From Pseudoalteromonas luteoviolacea NCIMB 1944 (lineage in GTDB: Bacteria; Pseudomonadota; Gammaproteobacteria; Enterobacterales; Alteromonadaceae), in the NCBI RefSeq assembly GCF_001625565.1, contig NZ_AUXS01000033.1, forward strand, positions 1 to 43,577: a DNA stretch of 43,577 nucleotides. The letters run 5' to 3'. Of the stretch, positions 34,260 through 43,577 are shown piece by piece (the first letter of the stretch is position 1; each line of letters opens with the position of its first letter). The translations under genes were made by a program, and so were the position numbers. The notes under the pieces were generated by a model. That model was not told the origin of the DNA, ran no database searches, and was given only the letters and a program-made list of their open reading frames with translations.

Positions 34260-37200
34260 ATGCGCTTAAGTCACATAAAACTAGCAGGTTTCAAGTCTTT
34301 TGTTGAGCCCACTAAAATCCCTTTTCCTGATCAAATGACATGTGTGGTTGGGCCTAATGGATGTGGCAAATCTAATGTCATTGATGCTGTGCGCTGGGTA
34401 TTGGGTGAAAGCTCTGCAAAAAACTTGCGTGGCGACGCAATGACGGATGTCATTTTTAATGGTTCGACTCAGCGAAAAGCGATTTCTCAAGCATCCGTTG
34501 AGTTAATGTTTGACAATACGAAGGGCACGTTGCCAGGGTCACTGGCTGATCGCAACCAAATCGCCATTAAACGTCTCGTGACTCGAGATGGACAGTCACT
34601 ATACTTTTTAAATGGTAGCAAATGTCGTCGTCGCGATATTACCGATATCTTTCTAGGGACGGGCTTGGGGCCTCGCAGTTATGCAATTATTGAACAGGGC
34701 ATGATTTCTCGTCTAATAGAGAGTAAGCCTCATGAATTAAGAGTCTTTTTAGAAGAAGCCGCAGGTGTCTCTAAATATAAGGAGCGCAGGCGTGAAACTC
34801 AAACACGTATTAAAAGCACGCGGGATAATTTAGAACGCTTGCTCGACATGCGTAAAGAGTTGCAATCACAGCTTGACCGATTGGCTCAACAAGCCGAAGC
34901 AGCAAAAAAATACAAAGACCTCAAAGCGAAGGAGCGAACTCTCAAAGGACAACTTGCCGTTATTAAATGGCAGGACTTTAATGACAAGCTGAAGCAAAAA
35001 GTACAACAAATAGCAAAGCTTGATGAGCAGCTACAGTTTTTAGAGCAGGCTCACGGTGGACAAAGTGATGTGATTGCTAGCTTCGAACACAAAGTAGTGC
35101 ATTTAAACGATGCACTGAGTGTATTGCAGCAGGAAAAACATAAAACCCATACAGCACTGACTCGTGCTGAGCAGCAAAAGATCCACCTCACTGAAAAGCG
35201 CATTGAACTCAGCGAAGCTCAAGTTAAGTGTCAGGCTGAACATGCCAATGCACAGTTGCTCTTGACACAGCAGCAAGCCACTTGCGAGTTACATAAACAA
35301 AAGAGTGAAGAGGCTGCTGAGCGCCTAACACTCCAAGAGGCGCTATTGGAAGAGCGGGAAGCGCTTTACGAACAGCAGCATCAAGCCAATAGTGAAATTG
35401 AAGGTCTTCTCAAAGAATTGACCGAGCGCGTTACTATGGCAAAAGAGCAACATGCATCAAGCAATATTACTTTGCAGCAGGCAAAACAAACACACCTTCA
35501 TTTACAAGATAACCTCACAGGTTTGGTAGCAGATGAACAGGCGCTCACGACACAAAATAACAGTGAGTTATTGAGTGAGGAGCGGGCCAAACAGCACGAG
35601 CTGCTTAAAGAGATGGCGAGTTTGCAAAGTCAGGCTCAAAAGCTGGTAGAGCAGCGACTAAAGAGCGAGGCGCAGTTGCACCAAAGTGAAGAGATGGTGC
35701 AAGACGCGCAGCAGCAGCTGTTACAATCCACAGCCGAGCGAGATACCTTAATTTCCCTGCTTGATGTGCATGAAGAGTCACAGGCTCCGTCGTTTTTAGC
35801 TCAGTTAAAAGTCCGAGAAGGCTATGCACAAATTGTAGAGTGCGCGCTACTTGGGCTGAACTCTCTGTCGATTAGCGAAGTCCCCAATGGAGCGGGTTTA
35901 TGGGCGCATACACAAACAAGTGACTCTGACAGTGTTGCACAGTTTATAGAATCTGGTGTTTTCCCAAGCTTTTTAAACCATGTTAAGTGGTTAGGAAAAC
36001 ATCGACAATTTACTGTGACTTCCCATTATATTTTTGCCGTTGATGATGAAGGCTGTTTGTATGGCGAAAATTTCAAAATGCCGACGTCAGAAGGCGGCTC
36101 GAACCAACTGGTGAATTATCAAAAGCTTGATAACTTAAATACGAGTTTGCCAGCCCAACAAAAAGCGCTAGAAGAAGCACAGCGACAGTTAAGCACAAAC
36201 GCGACCAAACATACTGAGCTTGAAAATGTGATAGAGCAGAATAAACAAGCTGTTCACACGGTTGCTCAGCAAGTTGCAGCAAATAAAAGTCGCCTTGAAG
36301 TGCTAGAGTTACAGCAGCAAGGGTGGCAGAGTCAAGCGGATAAATTGGCCGCTGAGATAACTAAAACTCGTCAAGAAATGACAACGACACAAGAGTTGGT
36401 TGAGCAGCGTGAATTAAATCATTTGCACTGTACTCAGCAGTTAGAAGTGACCCAGCACAATTTAGAAGAGAAGCGTGAGCAGGTTGAAGCGCAAAGGCAT
36501 CAGATACAAAATGCGCTGACAGGAAAAAGCCAAGCGCAAGAGCAAGTGCATCTTGCGAAAATGGCGTTGCAGCAAGCGCAGAGTGACCAGCAAATAAGCG
36601 CAACAAAATCAGTACATTTAAGCGAAAGTTTGCAACTGTGTGTGGCTGCATTGGAGGCAAATACCGAACAACAGGTTTTACTAGAAGCACCGTTATCAGA
36701 GACGCAATCTCAAATTTCGACATTGCTGAATACTGACCGCGAACAGCAACAAAAATTGGCCCATTTTGAGCAGCAAGTTTCAGAAGCAAAACAACAGCTT
36801 GCTGAAAAGCAAAATAGCGTGCAGGATGCGCAATCGCACAGTCTTAAACTCAAAGAGCAAAAACAGCAGCTACAATTACAAGAACAAAGTTTGCTGGTAA
36901 AAGCACAAGCTGCGCTGGAACCGTTAATTGAGCTAAAGCAAACCTTAAAAGGAGTGCTTGCGACTCTGGATGAAAAAGTGAGTACCGGAGTATATCAAAG
37001 CCAATTGACAGCAACCGTACAAAAGCTGTCGGTATTAGGCGCTGTTAATTTAGCTGCAATTGAAGAGTTTGATGAAGCCCAGTCGCGTAAAACATACTTG
37101 GATGAGCAGCTTAACGACTTAACTGCGGCGCTTGAAACCCTTGAGAATGCGATTAAAAAAATAGATAGAGAGACGAAAACGCGCTTTAGAGCCACTTTTG

Positions 37201-37649
37201 ATCAGGTCAATCGAGATCTTGCAGAGTTGTTTCCAAAGGTGTTTGGTGGCGGGAATGCGTATTTAGAGCTCACCAGTGATGATTTGTTAGAAAGTGGTGT
37301 TACTATAATGGCAAGGCCACCAGGCAAGAAAAACTCGACAATTCATCTGTTAAGTGGTGGAGAAAAAGCGTTGACCGCATTATCATTGGTATTTTCTATC
37401 TTCAGGTTAAATCCGGCACCGTTTTGTATGCTGGACGAAGTAGATGCACCGTTAGACGATGCCAATGTTGGACGTTTTTGTCGCCTCGTTGAAGAGATGT
37501 CTCAAACGGTGCAATTTATTTATATTAGCCACAACAAAGTGGCTATGGAAATGGCCGCAAGGCTGACGGGGGTAACTATGGCAGAACCGGGTGTTTCTCG
37601 CGTAGTTGCCGTAGATATAGAACAAGCAGTGCAGATGGCACATACATAA
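34260..37649 (+). CDS. smc: Chromosome partition protein SMC
   Basis: A 1129-residue SMC ATPase for chromosome condensation and segregation. The N-terminal head carries Walker A GPNGCGKSN at 31-39. Coiled coil rich in Gln, Glu, Lys and Leu runs from about 165 to 505, and the hinge lies near 509-620. A second coil runs to about 960. The C-terminal head has the ABC signature LSGGEKALTALSL near 1030 and Walker B FCMLDEVDAP near 1055. It is an SMC rather than MukB, in line with many gammaproteobacteria outside the enterics. No clear Shine-Dalgarno sequence precedes the ATG (cagctttctct). It heads the smc-zipA-ligA group. Confidence 0.96.
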   Translation: MRLSHIKLAGFKSFVEPTKIPFPDQMTCVVGPNGCGKSNVIDAVRWVLGESSAKNLRGDAMTDVIFNGSTQRKAISQASVELMFDNTKGTLPGSLADRNQIAIKRLVTRDGQSLYFLNGSKCRRRDITDIFLGTGLGPRSYAIIEQGMISRLIESKPHELRVFLEEAAGVSKYKERRRETQTRIKSTRDNLERLLDMRKELQSQLDRLAQQAEAAKKYKDLKAKERTLKGQLAVIKWQDFNDKLKQKVQQIAKLDEQLQFLEQAHGGQSDVIASFEHKVVHLNDALSVLQQEKHKTHTALTRAEQQKIHLTEKRIELSEAQVKCQAEHANAQLLLTQQQATCELHKQKSEEAAERLTLQEALLEEREALYEQQHQANSEIEGLLKELTERVTMAKEQHASSNITLQQAKQTHLHLQDNLTGLVADEQALTTQNNSELLSEERAKQHELLKEMASLQSQAQKLVEQRLKSEAQLHQSEEMVQDAQQQLLQSTAERDTLISLLDVHEESQAPSFLAQLKVREGYAQIVECALLGLNSLSISEVPNGAGLWAHTQTSDSDSVAQFIESGVFPSFLNHVKWLGKHRQFTVTSHYIFAVDDEGCLYGENFKMPTSEGGSNQLVNYQKLDNLNTSLPAQQKALEEAQRQLSTNATKHTELENVIEQNKQAVHTVAQQVAANKSRLEVLELQQQGWQSQADKLAAEITKTRQEMTTTQELVEQRELNHLHCTQQLEVTQHNLEEKREQVEAQRHQIQNALTGKSQAQEQVHLAKMALQQAQSDQQISATKSVHLSESLQLCVAALEANTEQQVLLEAPLSETQSQISTLLNTDREQQQKLAHFEQQVSEAKQQLAEKQNSVQDAQSHSLKLKEQKQQLQLQEQSLLVKAQAALEPLIELKQTLKGVLATLDEKVSTGVYQSQLTATVQKLSVLGAVNLAAIEEFDEAQSRKTYLDEQLNDLTAALETLENAIKKIDRETKTRFRATFDQVNRDLAELFPKVFGGGNAYLELTSDDLLESGVTIMARPPGKKNSTIHLLSGGEKALTALSLVFSIFRLNPAPFCMLDEVDAPLDDANVGRFCRLVEEMSQTVQFIYISHNKVAMEMAARLTGVTMAEPGVSRVVAVDIEQAVQMAHT

Positions 37650-37667
37650 TAAAAGTAAAGGTGAACA

Positions 37668-38381
37668 ATGGCCACAGAATTAAGATGGGCATTAATCGTG
37701 ATCAGCGCGTTGATCATAGGTGGACTACTGATACATGGGCTATGGTCTGTAAGAAAAAAAGAAGATAAAGAGGATCGTAGACAAAATTTGCCAACTGCAA
37801 ATGAGCATAGCAAACCCTCAGAACCTGAACTAAATGATATGAGCTTTACGGCTGTAGAAGAGGAGCAGCATTCGCACTCCACGGATGCATCTGAAGTACA
37901 AGCTGATCCACAGCCTTCTCTGCAAGAAGAACAAGCACAAACAGCTCAGAGCGCAGAGCCCGCTGTGGAGCCTCAGGATTTTATAATTCTGCACATACAA
38001 ATGCCGGAAGGCTTAGCAATGGAAGGCTCAAAATTATTGCCGAGTGTACTCAGTTTGGGCTTTAAATTCTCTGAAGAGGGCTTTTTTAATCGCCACTTAG
38101 AGTCATCAGGTAATGGACCTGTGTTATTTAGACTTGTGAATATGTATAACCCAGGTACGTTCGATATCGATAATATGGAGCAATTTAGCACAGCTGGCGT
38201 CAGTTTATTTATGACATTGCCTTGTGAAGGCGACAGTATGGCTGCATTCAATATGTTGCACGGAGCAGCGAAAAAATTATCGGATGAGTTCGGTGCACAA
38301 GTTCTAGACAGTAAGCGCGAGCCACTGACGGTAGATACCATTAGAACGTACGTTGAAAAAGTACGTGAGTTCGCAGCCTAG
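37668..38381 (+). CDS. zipA: Cell division protein ZipA
   Basis: A 237-residue division protein that tethers FtsZ to the inner membrane. An N-terminal membrane anchor (about residues 7-25, WALIVISALIIGGLLIHGLW) is followed by a charged linker (KKEDKEDRR), then a Glu/Gln/Pro-rich flexible region to about 100. The C-terminal FtsZ-binding domain (about 103-235) contains FIILHIQMPEG, FFNRHLESSGNGPVLFRLVNMYNPGTFD and the VSLFMTLPCEGDS strand. The linker is shorter than in Escherichia coli. It starts 18 bp after smc and precedes ligA, the standard order. Confidence 0.95.
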   Translation: MATELRWALIVISALIIGGLLIHGLWSVRKKEDKEDRRQNLPTANEHSKPSEPELNDMSFTAVEEEQHSHSTDASEVQADPQPSLQEEQAQTAQSAEPAVEPQDFIILHIQMPEGLAMEGSKLLPSVLSLGFKFSEEGFFNRHLESSGNGPVLFRLVNMYNPGTFDIDNMEQFSTAGVSLFMTLPCEGDSMAAFNMLHGAAKKLSDEFGAQVLDSKREPLTVDTIRTYVEKVREFAA

Positions 38382-38433
38382 TTCTATGGTGTAAACTGCA
38401 TCGTATTTCGAATGAAATGGTAAAAGATAGAGT

Positions 38434-38468
38434 AAGCCACTGGCACAGGCCGGTGGCTTTTGTTTTAT
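38434..38468 (+). terminator. Terminator between zipA and ligA
   Basis: AAGCCAC-t-GG...CC-g-GTGGCTT with the tail TTGTTTTATT, 52 bp after the zipA stop and 12 bp before the ligA ATG. It is close enough to ligA that partial read-through may be needed for ligA expression. Confidence 0.7.
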
Positions 38469-38471
38469 TAA

Positions 38472-40502
<2,031 letters not shown>

Positions 40503-40556
40503 TAGTTTGGCCTGCCTCAAAGAGGTAGCTAAACGCAGTTTTTATTTGGGGGCAAA

Positions 40557-41042
40557 GTGAGTAAATTGATAGGGCGGTTTGGGCCTGAATATTGGGATAA
40601 ATATGGTGTGTATCGCACGCCACTAGGGTTCAATTTAACTTTATTTGTATTGCTTCGCCCCTTTCTTGTGTGGCTGATGTCAGCACTTACTTGGCGCCCT
40701 GATTTAGATATTATGAGTTTGTTTTTTCCTTCAAAAAACGACTTTTTGGTTGCTATTTCTATTGCTGCTATCGCATTAGTACCGACCGTTTTATATTCAA
40801 TGCGGCGGCCCAGTAGTGCACAAAAATGGGGTAGGGCGTGGCGCTACATGCGGTGGCCTCTATTGCTTACCGCTGTCCTAGATTTGGCGTGGCTGATCTC
40901 ACAGGCGGCGAGCAACCATTTCCAGTTTTCATTTTATCTTGCCGCGCAAATTGTATTGGTTTCATGGGTAATTTTGTACCTAATTAATAGCCGTTATTTA
41001 ACGTGTTTTTTTGGTGACTGGCCTGAACCAGACCCAAAATAG
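40557..41042 (+). CDS. DUF2919-like inner-membrane protein
   Basis: A 161-residue protein with about four hydrophobic segments. The pattern (GVYRTPLGFNLTLFVLLRPF, LDIMSLFFPSKNDF, then WGRAWRYMRWPLLLTAVLDL) resembles DUF2919/YfeZ proteins from memory. Function is unknown. The start is a GTG at 40557 with GGGG six bases upstream. It follows ligA by 54 bp. The following 261 bp before msrB contain no supported gene. Confidence 0.75.
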   Translation: MSKLIGRFGPEYWDKYGVYRTPLGFNLTLFVLLRPFLVWLMSALTWRPDLDIMSLFFPSKNDFLVAISIAAIALVPTVLYSMRRPSSAQKWGRAWRYMRWPLLLTAVLDLAWLISQAASNHFQFSFYLAAQIVLVSWVILYLINSRYLTCFFGDWPEPDPK

Positions 41043-41303
41043 CTTGACGTGAATGCCCGCAAAAGCCTAAATGATACTGAGGTATTTTGTCTATCTGCTC
41101 AAACCTTATGAATGGTTAATTTGTCATGCACTGTGCCTAACAAGGTGCGTAGCTCCAGGTTCATTTTATTAGCGCTGTGGCGCACATTGTCCTAGTTGTG
41201 TCATGAATTGGATATATGCTCAAAAGCTACTGCGCTGAGATAGATAAGATAGTTATTATTGGCGGCAAATAATAAAAATCAAATGAATATTGGGAAGATC
41301 AAC

Positions 41304-41756
41304 ATGTTACTTTGGCAAGATATACTGACTTGGGCGAAAGAAGGTAACCCAACACCACCGCGAAAAGTGGAGAAAAGCATCATGCAATGGCAGGCTTTAC
41401 TTGAACCTTCGGTATTCCATATTACTCGCAATAAAGGGACTGAGAGGCCGTTCAGTTCTGAATCTTGCAGTCTATTTGAACCAGGACAATACGAGTGTGC
41501 TTGTTGTGGCGAATTACTGTTTGACGCACAAGAAAAGTTTGAAAGTGGTTCTGGATGGCCCTCGTTTACGCAACCAGCAAAGCCCAATGCAGTCGCCTAT
41601 CACTTAGATAGTACGCATGGTATGGATCGAGTAGAAATAGTCTGTAATGTATGTGACGCACACCTAGGACATGTTTTTCCCGATGGGCCTAAACCGAGTG
41701 GGTTGCGTTATTGCGTCAATGCACTTGCGATGGTTAAACATGAAACGGTGAGTTAA
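41304..41756 (+). CDS. msrB: Peptide-methionine (R)-S-oxide reductase
   Basis: Reduces the R form of methionine sulfoxide in proteins. The 150-residue protein (start ATG 41304, GGGAAG six bases upstream; ATG 41283 is possible but lacks a site) has the SelR/MsrB signature. Zinc ligands are Cys65/Cys68 (ECACCG) and Cys114/Cys117 (CNVC), the GSGWPSF loop is at 82-88, HLGHVFPDGP is near 120-129, and the catalytic Cys137 is in RYCVNALAM. It is a cysteine enzyme, not a selenoprotein, with no signal peptide and so cytoplasmic. Confidence 0.94.
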   Translation: MLLWQDILTWAKEGNPTPPRKVEKSIMQWQALLEPSVFHITRNKGTERPFSSESCSLFEPGQYECACCGELLFDAQEKFESGSGWPSFTQPAKPNAVAYHLDSTHGMDRVEIVCNVCDAHLGHVFPDGPKPSGLRYCVNALAMVKHETVS

Positions 41757-41796
41757 ACACCCTGAAATGTAATAGGTGCTCTGATACATCAGACGC

Positions 41797-43425
41797 CTAT
41801 TGCGCAAGCCCCATCTCTTTCATTTGCGCTAACAGTTTATCGAAGCGGGTTAGTTGCTCTGAATCAAGATCAGCACTTTGTAGCACTTTGAGGCATTTTT
41901 TGGCAAGGTTGGTGTTGAACGTAATGCCTTTTTTCCCAGTCGCATCCGCTAAGCACTGTAACAAGTTAAGCGCAATACTGGCATTTTTAGGCATGACTCT
42001 AAATGCCTGAGAAAAAGCCTCTAATGCAACGTCAAGTTCGCCTTTATTGAACTGTTTAACAGCGTGGTTATTTAACTCCTTAGGACCCATGGTAATGTCT
42101 TTTCGTTCATCATGTTGCTGCTGCAAATAGCGCATCATGACAGGATCTTCATGGCTTTGATGACGTTCACAATGTTCAATGATCTGGCCAAAGAGTGCTT
42201 GGGCTTTATGTTGAAAGCCTAACTCATGAAATGCTTTGGCTTTATCGAGTGCAGCATCCACTGAACGGATCTGGGGTTCATCATCTAATTGTTCCATGAG
42301 CTGACGTGCTTTTTTATGCTCATCTTTCAGATAATGTAACCGCGCATGAAGCACATCCATTTGAGTTTGATTAATGGCATGTGGAAACTGCTTTTTAAGA
42401 TCGTTCAAATATTGTTGTGTTTGTCTAGTGATCTTATTTATTTGTTCGTGCTGATCGGTAGCCAAAGCAAAGTCGATACCAGCTCGAGCGGCATTTAGGT
42501 ACACCTCTGGGCTATCATGAATAGAGTATCGAGCGAAACTGGCAATCTCTTTTTGGGCATTGTAGCTGCACTCGTAGTCGTGATTAATCATTGCAACGGT
42601 ACTTAGCGATTTTTGCCGTGATAGATTGCGTGGTGCTATTTGCGAGGCTTCATGGAGTGCTTTTTGGGCATGTTCAAACTGATTTAATTTAATTTCTAAA
42701 CGACCGAGCAGATCAAGTGCGGCAAGTCGGGTTTCGCTTTTTTCAATTAAGCCTTTTAATAGCTTTTGTGCAGTGAGATCTTCATTATTTGCGATTAACG
42801 CTTCAACTAAACCGAGTTTGGCCCAAGTGAATTTTTGTAACTCTAGTGCCGACTTATAAAACTGCTTCGCCTCTTCATAGCGCTTTAGTTTAAGCAACAT
42901 TTCACCTTTGAGCTTAAGTAGCATAACTGAGTAGCTAGTTTGCTGGCTATCTAGTTCGGCATTTATAAACTTGAGCGCTTTAGAATAGTTTTCATCATCA
43001 ATGAGCGTATATAACTTTTTAAGGCTTTGCTTCCTTTTTAGCACGCGCTCAATTCTGGACTGTAAATCTTTGATGGTGAAAGGCTTAACTAAAAAATCAT
43101 CGGGTTGAAGCTCAACAACACTATGGACTAGTTCAGGGCTTGTTTCTGCAGAAGTAAAAATAAATCCGGTACAGCGTTTTATTAAACGCTTTTTTAATAG
43201 CTCTTCGTAAAGTTGATAGCCATTTTGCCGTTTACTCAAATCAAAAGAACATATGATCAGATCGAACTTATTGACTTCACAGCTTTCTTTGGCAACAGCG
43301 GCGGACTCAGCAATGAAAATATTCCGATAGGCTAAACGTTCTAGCGACTGTTTTAGATAGCTAAGTGCCAGAGGTTGTTCTTCCACAATTAAAATTTTTG
43401 AATTAACAAATGGTTGAACGGCCAT
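41797..43425 (-). CDS. Receiver-domain protein with TPR repeats; phosphoacceptor replaced
   Basis: A 542-residue protein. Residues 8-130 form a receiver domain (ILIVEEQP, DLIICSFDLSKRQNGYQLYEELL, FLVKPF with Lys114). Where the acidic pair and phosphoacceptor Asp are expected, the sequence has Glu15/Glu16 and Ser60 (CSFDL); Asp62 is two positions off, so normal phosphorylation is doubtful. The rest is helical with tetratricopeptide units (about 140-300, for example GEMLLKLKRYEEAKQFYKSAL, and again near 455-500, GELDVALEAFSQAFRVMPKN). No output DNA-binding or enzymatic domain is visible, so it probably works by protein contacts. The gene is monocistronic as far as seen and converges on msrB. 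Confidence 0.85.
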   Translation of the reverse strand: MAVQPFVNSKILIVEEQPLALSYLKQSLERLAYRNIFIAESAAVAKESCEVNKFDLIICSFDLSKRQNGYQLYEELLKKRLIKRCTGFIFTSAETSPELVHSVVELQPDDFLVKPFTIKDLQSRIERVLKRKQSLKKLYTLIDDENYSKALKFINAELDSQQTSYSVMLLKLKGEMLLKLKRYEEAKQFYKSALELQKFTWAKLGLVEALIANNEDLTAQKLLKGLIEKSETRLAALDLLGRLEIKLNQFEHAQKALHEASQIAPRNLSRQKSLSTVAMINHDYECSYNAQKEIASFARYSIHDSPEVYLNAARAGIDFALATDQHEQINKITRQTQQYLNDLKKQFPHAINQTQMDVLHARLHYLKDEHKKARQLMEQLDDEPQIRSVDAALDKAKAFHELGFQHKAQALFGQIIEHCERHQSHEDPVMMRYLQQQHDERKDITMGPKELNNHAVKQFNKGELDVALEAFSQAFRVMPKNASIALNLLQCLADATGKKGITFNTNLAKKCLKVLQSADLDSEQLTRFDKLLAQMKEMGLAQ

Positions 43426-43577
43426 ATCGATATTAAGGTGTTGCTAGCAATAATTTTAGTCTAGTCGTTTCTTCAAACTTTTAAAACAGTCTGAGATAGA
43501 AGTTAAAATAAGAAGTTTGGAGACAACTTTGACATAACAGAAAGAATAGAAAGTGAATGGTGGGTTGTACTGGACTT

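Noticed and set aside
34900..37100. Several opposite-strand open frames within smc
   Set aside because: They arise from the biased Gln/Glu/Ala codons of the coiled coil and have no ribosome sites or protein features.
41134..41200. GCCTAAC followed by a GC-rich stretch, resembling the start of an integron attC site
   Set aside because: No matching GTTAGGC partner within a plausible distance, no imperfect palindrome arms and no cassette or integrase nearby.

Overview
The window looks like chromosomal DNA from a marine gammaproteobacterium of the Alteromonadales, most probably Pseudoalteromonas. That assignment is inferred from gene order and protein sequence, not from a database search. The evidence is a Met-Leu-Gln tRNA cluster, the lolB/hemA divergence with prfA-prmC-sirB2-sirB1-kdsA downstream, gcvA-ygdD-rlmM, and smc-zipA-ligA.

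Layout. 1-924 (minus strand): a tRNA operon with three Leu(TAG), two Gln(TTG) and two elongator Met genes, plus one decayed Gln copy, behind a strong promoter. It contains duplicated blocks and probably continues beyond the left edge. 1125-6221 (minus): housekeeping genes ychF, pth, rplY, prs, ispE and lolB. 6284-13598 (plus): hemA-prfA-prmC, an HD-GYP response regulator set into this otherwise conserved block, then sirB2, sirB1 and kdsA. 13692-16725 (plus): gcvA, a small alpha/beta hydrolase, ygdD and rlmM.

16726-31000 is an accessory region, partly AT-rich. It holds a possible NTR-like secreted protein and a 2347-residue Sec-exported SpvB/FG-GAP/RHS protein whose C-terminus is a serine lipase-like toxin domain. 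A TTG-started ankyrin lipoprotein overlaps its end and is the probable immunity protein. Three small secreted proteins that look like paralogues of each other flank the RHS/ankyrin pair. Then come a Tat-exported bicovalent-flavin oxidase of the berberine-bridge family, a 90-residue double-glycine-leader peptide with repeated TGP motifs that looks like an exported peptide precursor, and a secreted glycerophosphodiester phosphodiesterase on the other strand.

31032-43425 returns to mainly core genes: cysZ, a small secreted protein with a CBS-domain gene, a small membrane protein, a SpoU-type RNA methyltransferase, smc-zipA-ligA, a DUF2919-like membrane protein, msrB, and a minus-strand receiver-TPR protein whose phosphoacceptor aspartate appears to be replaced by serine.

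The best candidates for undescribed biology are the exported RHS-lipase/ankyrin pair with its three flanking small secreted proteins, and the TGP-repeat leader peptide beside the Tat-exported flavin oxidase. No CRISPR array, complete insertion sequence, integrase or phage structural gene was seen.
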